In this document: in pieces, positions 35,771-47,154 of the stretch | Layout: each line of letters opens with the position of its first letter | Numbering within the stretch: position 1 is the stretch's first letter | From: Saprospiraceae bacterium | GTDB lineage: Bacteria > Bacteroidota > Bacteroidia > Chitinophagales > Saprospiraceae | Direction: 5' to 3' | Assembly (NCBI GenBank): GCA_028279185.1 | Contig: JANQSS010000205.1 | Location: forward strand, 186,001 to 250,000 | Length of the DNA: 64,000 bases | Notes under the pieces: model-generated | Databases searched by the model: none | What the model was told of the DNA's origin: nothing | What the model saw: the letters and a program-made list of their open reading frames with translations, nothing else | Program-made: the position numbers and the translations under genes

Positions 35771-38569
35771 ATGAAAAACGTATACGCGCTATTGGCCATG
35801 TTGTTATCGGCCTCTTGGCTTTTTAGCCAACCGATTCCAATTGATGATCGCGTTCGAAGGGGAACCCTCGATAATGGAATGCAATATTATTTGCAAAAGA
35901 ATGCCAAGCCTGAAAATCGAGCAGAAATTCGACTTGCAGTTAAAACTGGCGCTATAATGGAGGACGAAGATCAGCGCGGTTTGGCTCATTTTGTTGAGCA
36001 TATGGCTTTTAATGGCAGTGCTAATTTTGAAAAAAATGAATTGGTCGAATACCTGGAAGGTACGGGTGCCAAATTTGGCCCTGATTTGAATGCCTATACC
36101 TCATTTGATGAAACTGTCTACATGTTGCAGGTTCGAACAGACGATACCGATATATTATCAAAAGGACTTTTAATTTTTGAAGATTGGGCAGGTGGAATTA
36201 CATTCGATGGTGAAGAAATTGATAAAGAGAGAGGTGTAATAAAATCCGAATGGCGCAGTCGCTTGAGTCCCGATCAACGCATGCAAAACGAATATTTTCC
36301 GGTTCTCTATTCCGGTTCTCGTTATGCTAATCGACTGCCAATAGGGTCAATGGATATTATTGAAAATGCTCCTCATGATGCTCTGAGACGTTTTTACAGA
36401 GACTGGTACAGACCCGATTTGATGGCTATTGTCATTGTAGGAGACTTCGATATTGATATGATGGAAGAAGAGGTGAAAAAACGATTTTCAAAATTAAAGA
36501 ACCCGGAAAATCCTAGAATCCGTGAACAGTTTTCGGTTCCTCCCCACGATGAGACATATGTTTCCATTCTTTCGGACAAAGAAGCTTCTTTTACCTCGGT
36601 ACGCATGATGATTAAACATCCACGTTTAGAAACAAAAACACTTGCTGATATGCGCCAACAAATTCTTCATAGACTTTACAATGGCATGATGAATAATAGA
36701 CTTGGCGAGTTAACACAAGAGGCCGATCCACCCTATTCATTTGCTTTTAGTGGTTATCGTTCAGACATCGGAGATATCGACCAGTATTCTTGCTTTGCTC
36801 GTACGAGTGAAGATGGTGCTTTACGCGGATTCGAGGCAATGTGGACCGAAATAGAACGTGCTAAGCGGTTTGGATTTACTGCATCCGAACTGGAGCGTCA
36901 AAAAGCTGAAATACTATCAAGGGTTGAAAAGGCAGTGAAAGAAAAAGATAAGGCTCGGTCAAGAAATTTGGCCATGCGATATGTATATCACTTTTTGGAA
37001 GACAATCCTGTCCCCGGTCCGGAGGATAATTTAAAGATATACGAACAATTTTTGCCCACTATCACAATTAATGAAATCAATGCGCTATCTGAAAAATGGT
37101 TGACAGATGAAAATCGTGTAATTGTAATAACCGGCCTGGAAAAAGAAGGTGTTGATATGCCTACTGAAAAAGAAGTTAACGATCTTTTGCAAAAAGTCAA
37201 TGCGATGGAGTTGACACCTTATGAAGATGAGGTTATCGACGCTGAATTATTTAGCAAAGAATTGCAAACTGGTACGATCGTATCATCTGTTGCTATGGAG
37301 TCAATTGGTGTTGAAGAGTGGGAACTGAGCAATGGTGTACGTGTGGTTGTAAAGCCAACAACCTTCAAAAATGATGAGGTACTTATGCGAGCAAGCAGTG
37401 AAGGTGGAACTTCACTCTACGATGACAATATGTATCCGAGTGCACGTTTCGCCTCTGGTGTTATCAACGAGTCTGGCGTGAGTATTTTCGATAATGTTCA
37501 ATTGGAAAAGAAACTTTCTGGGAAAATCGTCTCGGTACAACCCTATATCAGCGAGACATATGAGGGCTTTTATGGTGATGCATCACCGGAAGATTTAGAA
37601 ATTTTATTTCAATTGACTCATTTGTATTTTACAGAGCCGCGGGAAGATGAGGATGCCTATGCGAGTTTTATTTCAAGACAGGAAAATTTATTTAAAAATC
37701 TGCTAAGCAACCCAAATTATTTTTTCTCGGACTATGTGACGAAAATTAAAACGGGTGATCACCCTCGTCGCGGTTTTCCAACCGCAGATGATCTCAAATT
37801 AATGGATTACAAAGAGGCGTTGAGTATTTATCGTGATCGTTTTTCAGATGCATCTGATTTTACTTTTTATTTTGTTGGAAATTTCGATTTAGAGACACTC
37901 AAAGGCTATGCAAAGAAATACCTAGCTACTTTACCAGTAACTAATCGCGAAGAAACATGGCGAGATGTTGGTGTTCGGAATCAAATTGGTGTAATTAAAA
38001 AATCAATAAACAAAGGAAAGGCACCTAAGACGCAAGTAAATTTGTCTTTTCATGGAGATTTTGATTATAATCCGAAAAATAGGTATCTGTTCAATAGTAT
38101 GCTTGGTGCATTACGAATTAAAATGCGCGAGGAGTTACGAGAAGATCTAGGTGGAGTCTATGGCGTACGGGTTAGTGGAGGTGCAAATCGCATTCCAATT
38201 CAGACGTATTCGATTACCGTTTCATTTAATTCTGACCCTGACCGTGCAGAGGAGCTTACGAATGCGGCTAAGAACGTGATCAGAAAGTATCAAGGTGAAA
38301 TGTTCGAAATGGAAGATGTAAATAAGGTTAGAGAGACACAGATGCAAGAAACAATAAAAAACTTAAAGGAAAATCGATACTGGATGAACCAATTACGATC
38401 GGCTTATAACGAAGGTCGAGACCCATCAACCATATCGATAGAGCAGCTGGAAAAACGACAAGAAGACCTCACCCCAGAAAATTTATTAGAACAAACACAG
38501 AGGTATTTTGACTGGAATAATTATTTTGAAATTATCATGGCTCCGGCAGAAGAGTCTACTGAAGGGTAG
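35771..38569 (+). CDS. M16 family zinc metallopeptidase
   Basis: A 932-residue exported protein (signal ending LFSQP). The inverted zinc motif His73-Phe-Val-Glu76-His77 is in RGLAHFVEHMAF, and the further Glu ligand is probably in the EEIDKERGVIKSEW region. Two M16 halves are present; the second (about 500-920) lacks the metal motif, as usual for the inactive half. The enzyme should be periplasmic or surface located and cut peptides. A hairpin terminator follows its stop codon. Confidence 0.92.
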   Translation: MKNVYALLAMLLSASWLFSQPIPIDDRVRRGTLDNGMQYYLQKNAKPENRAEIRLAVKTGAIMEDEDQRGLAHFVEHMAFNGSANFEKNELVEYLEGTGAKFGPDLNAYTSFDETVYMLQVRTDDTDILSKGLLIFEDWAGGITFDGEEIDKERGVIKSEWRSRLSPDQRMQNEYFPVLYSGSRYANRLPIGSMDIIENAPHDALRRFYRDWYRPDLMAIVIVGDFDIDMMEEEVKKRFSKLKNPENPRIREQFSVPPHDETYVSILSDKEASFTSVRMMIKHPRLETKTLADMRQQILHRLYNGMMNNRLGELTQEADPPYSFAFSGYRSDIGDIDQYSCFARTSEDGALRGFEAMWTEIERAKRFGFTASELERQKAEILSRVEKAVKEKDKARSRNLAMRYVYHFLEDNPVPGPEDNLKIYEQFLPTITINEINALSEKWLTDENRVIVITGLEKEGVDMPTEKEVNDLLQKVNAMELTPYEDEVIDAELFSKELQTGTIVSSVAMESIGVEEWELSNGVRVVVKPTTFKNDEVLMRASSEGGTSLYDDNMYPSARFASGVINESGVSIFDNVQLEKKLSGKIVSVQPYISETYEGFYGDASPEDLEILFQLTHLYFTEPREDEDAYASFISRQENLFKNLLSNPNYFFSDYVTKIKTGDHPRRGFPTADDLKLMDYKEALSIYRDRFSDASDFTFYFVGNFDLETLKGYAKKYLATLPVTNREETWRDVGVRNQIGVIKKSINKGKAPKTQVNLSFHGDFDYNPKNRYLFNSMLGALRIKMREELREDLGGVYGVRVSGGANRIPIQTYSITVSFNSDPDRAEELTNAAKNVIRKYQGEMFEMEDVNKVRETQMQETIKNLKENRYWMNQLRSAYNEGRDPSTISIEQLEKRQEDLTPENLLEQTQRYFDWNNYFEIIMAPAEESTEG

Positions 38570-38591
38570 TAAAAAGTGTTTTAAATAATAA

Positions 38592-38631
38592 AATAGGCCA
38601 TGTATGTTACGCACGCATGGCCTATTATTTT
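38592..38631 (+). terminator. Intrinsic terminator after the M16 gene
   Basis: An 11-bp stem (38592-38602 with 38616-38626), a 13-nt loop, and a T-rich tail (ATTTT). It lies 22 bp after the M16 stop codon. Confidence 0.75.
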
Positions 38632-38698
38632 ATGAGGGAATGCGAACGACAAAAAATACAACAGAGCATTTGAGACAAATCCATTCCAGACAGTTGAA

Positions 38699-39541
38699 AT
38701 GAGAAGACGAAATTTTATTATCGATTCATCAAAAGGCGCATTATTCCTCGCTATGCACCCTGAACCTATGATGGGTATGATGAAGACGGATCCTGATAAA
38801 GATGATAGTGTTATCGGAAGAACTGAACATCTCATTTCTAACATAACATTGCAAACGCACATTCCACTCGATAAAATGAAAACATTCTATTCCGACTTAC
38901 TTGGCTTGACCATAAAATCCGTTTTCAGTAATAGAATTGTTTTTAATGCCGGAAAATCTACGGTAACATTTACCAAGATTGACAATCAGCTGACAAAACC
39001 TTGGTACCACTTTGCTTTCAACATACCGGAAAATAAAATATTGAGCGCTCGATCATGGCAACTACAGCGAACAGCATTGATTCCCACGCCGAAGCGGCTT
39101 CGTGATCCAAAATTTCCCTCGGATGTCAGACACTTTAGGAATTGGAATGCACATTCAATTTTTTTTTACGACCCGGCGGGTAACTTGCTAGAATTCATCG
39201 CACGCCATGATTTACAAAATGGATCAGATGGCACATTTTCGGTCGATGATATTTTAAATATAAGTGAGATAGCTTTCGTCGTTGACGATCAACAAGCTGA
39301 GGCGCATCGGATCGGCCAACACCTTGGATTGAATGTTTATCCCAAGTCGGCACGACATTGGTGGGCAATGGGTGATGAAAATGGACTTCTTCTCTGTATT
39401 CCAAAAAGAATTTTTGGCGAAAATACGCCCAATCCAAAACGATTTGATGTATTTAATACGGATGTAGAGATTATTAAACCTGAAAACCTGAAATACAGCT
39501 TTGATAATTTTCCCTATGAAATTTCGACGGTAAATCAATAG
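38699..39541 (+). CDS. VOC (glyoxalase/bleomycin-resistance) family protein
   Basis: A 280-residue protein. The N-terminus MRRRNFIIDSSKGALFLA resembles a Tat signal, though the first residues are unusually short. Then come two VOC repeats, with ITLQTHIPLDKMKTFYSDLLGL at residue 50 and FFYDPAGNLLEFIARHDL in the middle. VOC enzymes use a metal for isomerisation or dioxygenation; the substrate is unknown. It is transcribed alone. Confidence 0.75.
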   Translation: MRRRNFIIDSSKGALFLAMHPEPMMGMMKTDPDKDDSVIGRTEHLISNITLQTHIPLDKMKTFYSDLLGLTIKSVFSNRIVFNAGKSTVTFTKIDNQLTKPWYHFAFNIPENKILSARSWQLQRTALIPTPKRLRDPKFPSDVRHFRNWNAHSIFFYDPAGNLLEFIARHDLQNGSDGTFSVDDILNISEIAFVVDDQQAEAHRIGQHLGLNVYPKSARHWWAMGDENGLLLCIPKRIFGENTPNPKRFDVFNTDVEIIKPENLKYSFDNFPYEISTVNQ

Positions 39542-39595
39542 CAATCAAACTCGTTAAGAAAATAGAGTATACTGCTCCCTGCGATTGAAAAATGT

Positions 39596-40306
39596 TTAGT
39601 TTAATAAGGTGCGATACCATCGGGCAAGTCGTTTTTGCGAAACACCAAATCGATATCCATTAAAGACTATTAAATTAGCTAGTTGCACGCGCAAGTAAGA
39701 GTTTTTTTTGTATTTACGTGCGGAAACAAGCGCATCATGAGGAATAACCCTGGATTTAAATTTTTTCTTGGCGCGCCAATACAATTCATAGTCTTCCATG
39801 ATGATATGATCATCGGAAAATCCGTCAAGCTCATAAAAGGCATCTCGTCTAATAAACAGTGTCTGATCACCTCCACCTATGACGGTTGAATCTTTTTTGG
39901 TAAAACGCGCATTTATTTTGAGCAACGGTGATGGACTGTCAAATCGGTAAGAAAAACAACCCATATCGAAGCCAGCTTGCAATGCTAGACAAATGTCATT
40001 AGCAAATGAAGCCGGTGGGATAACGTCAGCATGCACAAAATAAAATACGTTGCCCAGTGCGTGAGAGGCACCAAGATTCATTTGTCGAGCCCGGGACCGA
40101 TGAGTGGAATGAAGAACGCTGAAGCTGTAAGAGTCGACGATACGCAACGTATTGTCTGTACTTCCTCCGTCTACGAGAATTACTTCATACAGGCGTTTGT
40201 CCTTACAAATCTGCACGGAGAGAAAATCTAATAAATTACCAATGAGCGCTTCTTCATTGAATATTGGAATGATGATGCTTATTTGACTATCGGAGGACAT
40301 TTCCAT
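39596..40306 (-). CDS. Family 2 glycosyltransferase, TIGR04283-like
   Basis: A 236-residue GT-A enzyme. ISIIIPIFNEEALIGNLLDFL opens the nucleotide-binding fold, VDGGSTDNT and the HADV metal motif (FVHADVIPPASF) follow, and GGGDQTLFIRRDAFYELDGF marks the acceptor region. This matches the TIGR04283 group. It overlaps the upstream VanX-like gene by 28 bp, so the two are translationally linked. Confidence 0.9.
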   Translation of the reverse strand: MEMSSDSQISIIIPIFNEEALIGNLLDFLSVQICKDKRLYEVILVDGGSTDNTLRIVDSYSFSVLHSTHRSRARQMNLGASHALGNVFYFVHADVIPPASFANDICLALQAGFDMGCFSYRFDSPSPLLKINARFTKKDSTVIGGGDQTLFIRRDAFYELDGFSDDHIIMEDYELYWRAKKKFKSRVIPHDALVSARKYKKNSYLRVQLANLIVFNGYRFGVSQKRLARWYRTLLN

Positions 40307-41001
40307 TCAAAATTAGAAATATCCGCCCAATCTTTTGAATCACTGTAATGCCACCATTCGGTACGCGTGTGTTGAAAGCCAAAGGAGGCCATCAGGTTTT
40401 TTAACTTAATACGGCGGCTATATATCGTATCTGGTAGGTCACTGTAGTCATGATATGCGCGATGACCAAAAAAATCAAACGGGGTGCCCATGTCGATTTC
40501 CGACCCGTTGAAGTCCGTCAAAGTAAGATCAATTGCCAGTCCACGATTGTGCATAGAGCCTTTTTTCGGATCGGCAACATACATGGGGTTTGGGACGATT
40601 TCCCAAAGTCTATTCTGCGCTGCATGTGGCCGGTAACAGTCAAATAATTTCACGCCATATTGCAATGCAGACAAACTATCGACAAGACGGTAGAATTTTC
40701 TGGCTGTGCTTGGACGAAGAAAGCATCTTCCACAATCGTAAATCTGTTGCTTTGTGAAATTATTTATTGAAGCGTATCTGATGTCGAGCTGAATATTTTT
40801 TGTTGGAAGGATTTCAGCCCATTCTAAGGTGTCATAATCGAAAGGGGCAACTTCTTTTACATTATTATATGATATCTTCAATTTATTTTCTTGTGTTACA
40901 GGGGGTTCGACCCTGGTATTTTTATACTCATTTTTTGTATGGCAACTGAGTAGCACTATAAGGAAAAAGAAGCAAGTAATATATGATGTGATCCGATCCA
41001 A
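40279..41001 (-). CDS. D-alanyl-D-alanine dipeptidase (VanX/DdpX-like lipoprotein)
   Basis: A 240-residue M15D peptidase. No ATG precedes the signal sequence, so translation probably starts at TTG 41001; an upstream stop at 41023 limits the choices. The signal ends with LIVLLSC, so it is a lipoprotein. The zinc motifs are SMHNRGLAIDLTL and the TEWWHYSD end, and FDCYRPHAAQNRLW carries the conserved Arg. The expected reaction is release of D-Ala from D-Ala-D-Ala in the periplasm. Its role here is more likely peptidoglycan recycling than vancomycin resistance, since no vanHA genes are nearby. Confidence 0.9.
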   Translation of the reverse strand: MDRITSYITCFFFLIVLLSCHTKNEYKNTRVEPPVTQENKLKISYNNVKEVAPFDYDTLEWAEILPTKNIQLDIRYASINNFTKQQIYDCGRCFLRPSTARKFYRLVDSLSALQYGVKLFDCYRPHAAQNRLWEIVPNPMYVADPKKGSMHNRGLAIDLTLTDFNGSEIDMGTPFDFFGHRAYHDYSDLPDTIYSRRIKLKNLMASFGFQHTRTEWWHYSDSKDWADISNFEWKCPPIVK

Positions 41002-41106
41002 CCGCTCTTTGATTATCCAAAGTTATTGAACATATATGCGTTTTATTTTCTCTTGCACTAAAAGTTTAGCCAGTCGATGCTGTGCGTACACGCTTAACAA
41101 ATGATT

Positions 41107-43266
41107 TCACCCTCTAATTTTTAGAAACTCTTCTTCTGTTAGTATCTCAACTGTCTGAATCTTTTCTGCCTTCTTTAATTTTGAGCCTGCTTTTTCACCT
41201 ACAACTAATATATTCAAGTTTTTACTGACCGCGCTAATGTTTTTCGCCCCCAGTTCTTCGGCTATCTTCTGTGCTTCTTTTCTACCCATATGTTTTAATG
41301 TCCCTGTGAATAATATTGTCTTACCTGCCAATGGACCATCGCTAAAATCTTTTGGCATATCTGATTCCGTTTGGAGAAGGTTGACACCACCAGATTCAAG
41401 CCTATCAAGCAATTCGATATTTTTAGCTTCAGTAAACCATTCAACCACATTACGAGCTAATACGGGACCAATGTCCTTTAATTCTTGCAATTGATCGATA
41501 GACCAGTTGGCCAAATCGCGAGCATGCTTTATCTCTGCCGAAAATATTTTAGCCGCACGTTGACCTAAGTGATGAATTCCAAGCCCAAACAAGAGTCGAT
41601 GCAGGGGATTGGCTTTTGATTTTTCTATTGCCTTTTGCAGTTTTTCAGCCGAGCGCTCTCCGAAACCCTCAAGCTGTGCTATTTTTTCATAGTTTAAATT
41701 GTATATATCGGAAATGTCCCTGAGCCACCCCAGTTCGTGAAATTTCTCGACAATTGATTTTCCCATCCCGTCGATATTCATAGCGTCTTTTGAAACAAAA
41801 AATATCATACGCTGTAAATCCTGACTACCACACACACAAGTTGGACAGCGCCAAGCAGCTTCATTCTCATCCCGAACCAAATTAATGGGATTTTCTTGGT
41901 TCGAATTTATGGGGCATGTTTTTGGAAAATTAATTTTTTTTTCGTGCCCCTTGCGTAATTCAGCAAATGATTTTACGACGTAAGGAATAACATCACCAGC
42001 GCGCTCAATGAGAATCGTATCATTTAGATATAAATCCTTTTGATTTATAAAATCTTCATTGTGTAATGAAATGGAAGAGACCGTGACACCCGCTAGTGCC
42101 ACTGGTCTAACCTTTGCGACTGGTGTAATGGTTCCGATTTTTCCAACTTGATACACAACTTGTTCGAGTGTTGTAGTTGCCTGTTTTGCCTTAAATTTAT
42201 AGGCCATAGCCCATCGTGGATGGTGGCTCGTTTCACCAGCTTTTTGTTGGAGAAGGTATGAGCTTACCTTAACGACCATTCCATCAATTTCATAGGGATA
42301 GGCCTCGCGCTTTGCCTCCCAGGTTTTACAATATTCAATGACTTCGTCGATATTGACGCATAATTTTGACTCGTTCCGTGGGACCTTAAACCCCAGACTA
42401 TCCAATATTTTTATGCTTTCTGCATGATTACTTATTTGGTCTGCTCCTTCTCCTTCCGCCGCGGCAATTTGGTAGATAAAAGCATCGATATTTCGAACGG
42501 CTGTTTCCGATGGGTTTTTTGTGCGCAGTCCACCAGTGGCGGTATTACGAGGGTTGGCGAACAAAACTTCGCCTTTTTTTTCACGTTCGGCATTCATAGC
42601 ATCAAATCTATCTTTACGAATGATGGCTTCGCCCCGAACTTCAGCCTTCATGATACCATGATCTGAAAAATGAGCCGTCAGCGGAATCGACTTTATCGTT
42701 TTAATATTATGTGTAATTTCATCACCAGCCGTTCCATTTCCTCGTGTTGCGCCACGAATAAGCGTATCATCTTCATATATCAATACGACCGTACCGCCGT
42801 CGAATTTAGGTTCGACTACATATTCGATGTCGCCCTCAACTGCGGTTAACTTTTTAATTTGTTTGTCGAAGTCTCGTAAGTCATCACCATTGTACGAATT
42901 TGGTAGGGAAAGCATGGGACTCATGTGTATAACTGTGGGAAAATCAGATGAAAGATCACTGCCTACACGTTGTGTTGGAGAATCAACTCGAATAAAATTT
43001 GGATTTTCTTTTTCAATCGATTTTAATAAATTAAAAAGGGTGTCATATTCACCATCGGCCAATAGAGGGTCGTCCTTTACGTAATAACGCCACTCATGAA
43101 AATGAAGCACATCAACTAACGACTCATAGTCTGGTTTCGTGCTTATCGATTGTGATTCGAGAAATTGCCTGGTCAAATCATTCAACCGTTTCTGATCTTT
43201 AACCTTGTACTTCAATGTTTGTGATTCTTTTGATTCGCAATTTATTAAATCTTGAGAACAGCACAT
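41107..43266 (-). CDS. ligA: NAD-dependent DNA ligase
   Basis: A 719-residue ligase that seals nicks using NAD. It has the Ia region (HEWRYYVKDDPLLADGEYD), the adenylation motif EPKFDGGTVV (Lys nucleophile in KFDG), the OB fold, a four-Cys zinc finger (TCPIN to CPTCVC region), the HhH domain and a C-terminal BRCT (GKTILFTGTLKHMGRKEAQKIAEELG in pieces). The first about 25 residues have little family support, so the true start may be an internal one. It is divergent from metH. Confidence 0.96.
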   Translation of the reverse strand: MCCSQDLINCESKESQTLKYKVKDQKRLNDLTRQFLESQSISTKPDYESLVDVLHFHEWRYYVKDDPLLADGEYDTLFNLLKSIEKENPNFIRVDSPTQRVGSDLSSDFPTVIHMSPMLSLPNSYNGDDLRDFDKQIKKLTAVEGDIEYVVEPKFDGGTVVLIYEDDTLIRGATRGNGTAGDEITHNIKTIKSIPLTAHFSDHGIMKAEVRGEAIIRKDRFDAMNAEREKKGEVLFANPRNTATGGLRTKNPSETAVRNIDAFIYQIAAAEGEGADQISNHAESIKILDSLGFKVPRNESKLCVNIDEVIEYCKTWEAKREAYPYEIDGMVVKVSSYLLQQKAGETSHHPRWAMAYKFKAKQATTTLEQVVYQVGKIGTITPVAKVRPVALAGVTVSSISLHNEDFINQKDLYLNDTILIERAGDVIPYVVKSFAELRKGHEKKINFPKTCPINSNQENPINLVRDENEAAWRCPTCVCGSQDLQRMIFFVSKDAMNIDGMGKSIVEKFHELGWLRDISDIYNLNYEKIAQLEGFGERSAEKLQKAIEKSKANPLHRLLFGLGIHHLGQRAAKIFSAEIKHARDLANWSIDQLQELKDIGPVLARNVVEWFTEAKNIELLDRLESGGVNLLQTESDMPKDFSDGPLAGKTILFTGTLKHMGRKEAQKIAEELGAKNISAVSKNLNILVVGEKAGSKLKKAEKIQTVEILTEEEFLKIRG

Positions 43267-43381
43267 GACGCGCCTGGTATAGAAATTGCACAGTCTTATT
43301 TTCTATTTTTACCTCCTTTTGGGTAGGAAAACGGCTTTGATTGTCAACCTTTTCCGCTTCCAATTCGTCTTTTAAAGATAC

Positions 43382-46300
43382 ATGCGACCAAAAATGACGT
43401 TAAGACAAAAACTCATAGCACAACTCAACGAACGTATCCTCGTATTGGATGGCGCCATGGGTACGATGATTCAGAGTTATGCCCTTGAGGAAGATGATTT
43501 TAGGCCGTCAAGCTTAGATAATCACCACATAGAATTAAAAGGTAATAATGACATCCTAAGTATAACCCGGCCCGACGTGATTGAGGCGATACACCACGCT
43601 TATATTGATGCCGGGGCTGATATAATCGAGACAAATACATTCAATGCCAATGCCATTTCGCAAGAGGACTATGACTGTTCTGCTCTTTGTTATGAAATGA
43701 ATCGAGCGTCTGCGCAGATTGCCAGAAAGACGGCGGATTCCAGTGATCGTGAAATTTTCGTTGCCGGTGCGCTTGGTCCAACCAATAGAACGGCTTCTAT
43801 GTCCCCGGATGTAAACCGGCCAGGCTATCGCGCTGTGACGTTTGATCAAATTCGTGATGCCTATTATGAGCAGGCTCGAGGCTTGGCGGATGGTGGCTGC
43901 GACTTCTTTCTTATCGAAACGATCTTTGATACATTAAATAGCAAAGCAGCCATATTCGCTGTATTGGATTTGCAGGAAGAACGGGGCCAGGACTTTCCAA
44001 TGATTATTTCCGGCACGATTACGGATGCGAGCGGGCGTACGTTGTCAGGTCAAACCGTAGAGGCATTCTATGTCTCCATTGAACACGCTAACCCGGTAGC
44101 TGTCGGTTTGAATTGTGCCTTGGGCGCAAAAGAATTGAGACCGCACTTGCTAGCACTATCAAAAGTAGCTTCATGCTTTGTTAGTGCGTATCCGAATGCT
44201 GGGCTGCCAAATGAATTGGGTGAATACGATCAGACGGCAGACGAAATGAGTCAATTAATACAAGAGTTTGCTGAAAGCGGAATGGTAAATATCATCGGTG
44301 GCTGTTGTGGTACTACACCGGAACACATAGCCGCTATGAAAAAAGGAGTGGAAGGTGTTTCACCGAGAAAATTAATTCAAAAACCAGTTTATTCAACCTA
44401 TGCTGGGCTTGAACCTCTTGTAGTGCGACCGAATTCCAATTTTATTAATATTGGAGAGCGTACAAATGTTACAGGGTCCAGGAAATTTGCACGCCTCATA
44501 AAAGAGGGTGATTATGAAGAAGCGCTGAGTGTCGCAAGGCATCAGGTTGATGGTGGGGCTCAAATTCTCGACGTCAATATGGACGAAGGCTTGTTGGATT
44601 CAAAACAAGCGATGACAGATTTTCTAAATATGATGATGGCAGATCCGGATATTGCACGATTGCCAATAATGGTGGATAGTTCAAAATTCGAAGTGATAGA
44701 AGCCGGACTAAAAACCGTCCAAGGTAAATGCGTCGTAAATTCTATTTCTTTAAAAGAAGGAGAAGATATATTTATTGAGCAAGCCAATATTATTCGAAAA
44801 TATGGAGCTGCAACTGTTGTCATGGCATTCGATGAAAATGGACAAGCAGAGACTATCGAAGAGAAAGTATCGATTTGTAAACGCGCCTATGATCTTTTAA
44901 TTAATAAGGTGGGTTTTGATCCCGAGGACGTAATTTTTGATCCTAATATTTTTGCGATTGGAACTGGTATTGAGGCACACAATAAATATGCAATTAATTT
45001 TATCGAAGCGACTCGAAAAATTAAGGAACTGTGTCCGGGTGCCAAAGTCAGCGGAGGAGTTAGCAATGTTTCATTTTCATTTAGGGGTAATAATTTAGTG
45101 CGAGAGGCAATTCATGCGTCTTTTTTATATCACGCCATACAGGCTGGTATGGACATGGGAATAGTGAATGCAGGGCTAATTGAAGTGTATGAAGAAATAC
45201 CTAAGGAATTGCTTACGCATGTTGAGGACTTAATTTTTGATAGACGAGCCGATGCAACAGATCGCCTTCTGGATTTAGCGTCTTCCTTAAAATCAAATGG
45301 CAAACAAATAGTGAAAGATGAGGCCTGGAGAAAGGAAAGTGTGGAAAAAAGATTAGCGCACGCATTGGTAAAAGGTATTACGGATTATATAATTGAAGAT
45401 TCAGAGGAGGCAAGACAAAAACTAGGTCGTCCATTATTGGTTATCGAAGGTCCGCTGATGGAAGGTATGAATATAGTAGGCGATTTATTCGGTGCCGGAA
45501 AAATGTTCTTACCGCAGGTGGTGAAGAGTGCGCGTGTCATGAAAAAATCCGTAGCCTATTTACAGCCTTATTTGGAAGCCGAAAAATCGGAATCAGCGGC
45601 ATCCAAAAAAGGTAAAATATTGATGGCTACGGTAAAAGGAGATGTTCATGATATTGGAAAAAACATTGTTGGCATTGTACTCGCATGCAATAATTATGAC
45701 ATTATTGATCTAGGTGTCATGGTTTCTGCACAAAAAATATTGGAAACGGCCCAGGAAGAGAATGTTGATATAATAGGACTAAGTGGCCTAATTACCCCTT
45801 CGTTAGATGAAATGGTACATGTCGCTACAGAAATGCAGCGTCAAGGATTTTCCGTTCCGTTATTAATTGGCGGGGCAACGACCAGTCAGACGCATACTGC
45901 ATTGAAAATTGAACCCGTTTACGAAGGAGCAACTGTCCATGTGCTCGATGCATCTAAAAGCGTGGGTGTGGCATCAAAATTATTGTCAAAAGAAGAAGGT
46001 GTATCCACTCAATTTCGAATGGAAGTTTCGGCTTTGTATGAGGACGTACGTCGTCGCCGGGCGGAAAGTCAAGGAGCAAGAAGAATGATTTCGATTGAGC
46101 AAGCAAGAGCAAATAAATATTCGATCAATTGGGAGGATTATGACATACCGATTCCGAATGAACTGGGCGTAAAGGTGTTGGACAATTTTTCGATTACAGA
46201 AATTCGAAAATTTATCGATTGGTCGCCTTTTTTCTGGAGTTGGGAAATGAAAGGAAAATACCCACAAATACTGTCAAATGATGAATACGGCACTGAAGCA

Positions 46301-47077
46301 CGTAAGTTGTTTTCAGATGCGAATGCGATGCTAGACAGGATAATTGATGAAAAATGGTTGAGGGCATCAGGTGTTTATGGGTTGTTCCCCGCGAATTCGA
46401 TCGAAGATGATGTACTAATATTCGATCCTGAAAAGAAAGATGATCAACTTACCACATTTTCATTTTTACGTCAGCAATCTGATAAAGCAATTGGACGACC
46501 GAATTATTGCCTCGCTGATTTCGTAGCCCCAGAAACAATTAATCGTAGAGATTATATCGGAGCGTTTGCTGTAACGTGCGGAACGAATATCGAAACTAAG
46601 GTTAAAATGTTTGAGAATGATCATGATGACTATTCCGCCATACTGTTGAAGGCTGTCGCTGATCGACTGGCTGAAGCATTCGCCGAATTATTGCACCATC
46701 ATATTCGTACGGAGGCTTGGAGTTACGCTTTGGATGAAAATCTAACTAATGAAGATTTGATTTCAGAAAAATATCAAGGCATTCGTCCGGCTCCGGGTTA
46801 TCCAGCTTGTCCACACCATCTGGCCAAGCGTACAATATTTGATCTGCTCTCAGTGGAAGAAAATTGTGGCATTTCATTGACCGACTCAATGGCTATGTAT
46901 CCCGCCGCAGCCGTTTCGGGATTCTACTTTAGTCATCCCGATAGCCGATACTTTGCGATTAATCGAATAAAGCACGACCAGTTGGAATCGTATTATCAAC
47001 GTATGATAGAAAATGATCGATTTGAAGGCGATGTGAATTCCTTTAAACGATTTATCTCGGCAGAAGTGGTGGAGTGA
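43382..47077 (+). CDS. metH: Cobalamin-dependent methionine synthase
   Basis: A 1231-residue enzyme with all four modules: homocysteine domain (1-320; zinc Cys in LNCALG and [10 protein letters not shown]), folate domain (about 340-620; [14 protein letters not shown]), B12 domain (about 640-890; [14 protein letters not shown], base-off His), and the activation domain that uses SAM ([17 protein letters not shown]). It moves a methyl group from methyltetrahydrofolate to homocysteine. The 115-bp leader is too short for a cobalamin riboswitch and none is seen. Confidence 0.97.
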   Translation: MRPKMTLRQKLIAQLNERILVLDGAMGTMIQSYALEEDDFRPSSLDNHHIELKGNNDILSITRPDVIEAIHHAYIDAGADIIETNTFNANAISQEDYDCSALCYEMNRASAQIARKTADSSDREIFVAGALGPTNRTASMSPDVNRPGYRAVTFDQIRDAYYEQARGLADGGCDFFLIETIFDTLNSKAAIFAVLDLQEERGQDFPMIISGTITDASGRTLSGQTVEAFYVSIEHANPVAVGLNCALGAKELRPHLLALSKVASCFVSAYPNAGLPNELGEYDQTADEMSQLIQEFAESGMVNIIGGCCGTTPEHIAAMKKGVEGVSPRKLIQKPVYSTYAGLEPLVVRPNSNFINIGERTNVTGSRKFARLIKEGDYEEALSVARHQVDGGAQILDVNMDEGLLDSKQAMTDFLNMMMADPDIARLPIMVDSSKFEVIEAGLKTVQGKCVVNSISLKEGEDIFIEQANIIRKYGAATVVMAFDENGQAETIEEKVSICKRAYDLLINKVGFDPEDVIFDPNIFAIGTGIEAHNKYAINFIEATRKIKELCPGAKVSGGVSNVSFSFRGNNLVREAIHASFLYHAIQAGMDMGIVNAGLIEVYEEIPKELLTHVEDLIFDRRADATDRLLDLASSLKSNGKQIVKDEAWRKESVEKRLAHALVKGITDYIIEDSEEARQKLGRPLLVIEGPLMEGMNIVGDLFGAGKMFLPQVVKSARVMKKSVAYLQPYLEAEKSESAASKKGKILMATVKGDVHDIGKNIVGIVLACNNYDIIDLGVMVSAQKILETAQEENVDIIGLSGLITPSLDEMVHVATEMQRQGFSVPLLIGGATTSQTHTALKIEPVYEGATVHVLDASKSVGVASKLLSKEEGVSTQFRMEVSALYEDVRRRRAESQGARRMISIEQARANKYSINWEDYDIPIPNELGVKVLDNFSITEIRKFIDWSPFFWSWEMKGKYPQILSNDEYGTEARKLFSDANAMLDRIIDEKWLRASGVYGLFPANSIEDDVLIFDPEKKDDQLTTFSFLRQQSDKAIGRPNYCLADFVAPETINRRDYIGAFAVTCGTNIETKVKMFENDHDDYSAILLKAVADRLAEAFAELLHHHIRTEAWSYALDENLTNEDLISEKYQGIRPAPGYPACPHHLAKRTIFDLLSVEENCGISLTDSMAMYPAAAVSGFYFSHPDSRYFAINRIKHDQLESYYQRMIENDRFEGDVNSFKRFISAEVVE

Positions 47078-47154
47078 TTGTTTTATTATATGCTGCGTGA
47101 TTAGATAAATGCGAATGACGTGAAGTTGGCTTTATAGTAAATGCGATTACCACT

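Noticed and set aside
40279-41001. Vancomycin resistance determinant
   Set aside because: VanX-like dipeptidases occur widely as lipoproteins; no vanH, vanA or sensor pair is present.
43267-43381. Cobalamin or SAM riboswitch upstream of metH
   Set aside because: The leader is only 115 bp and shows no B12-box or paired stems of those classes.
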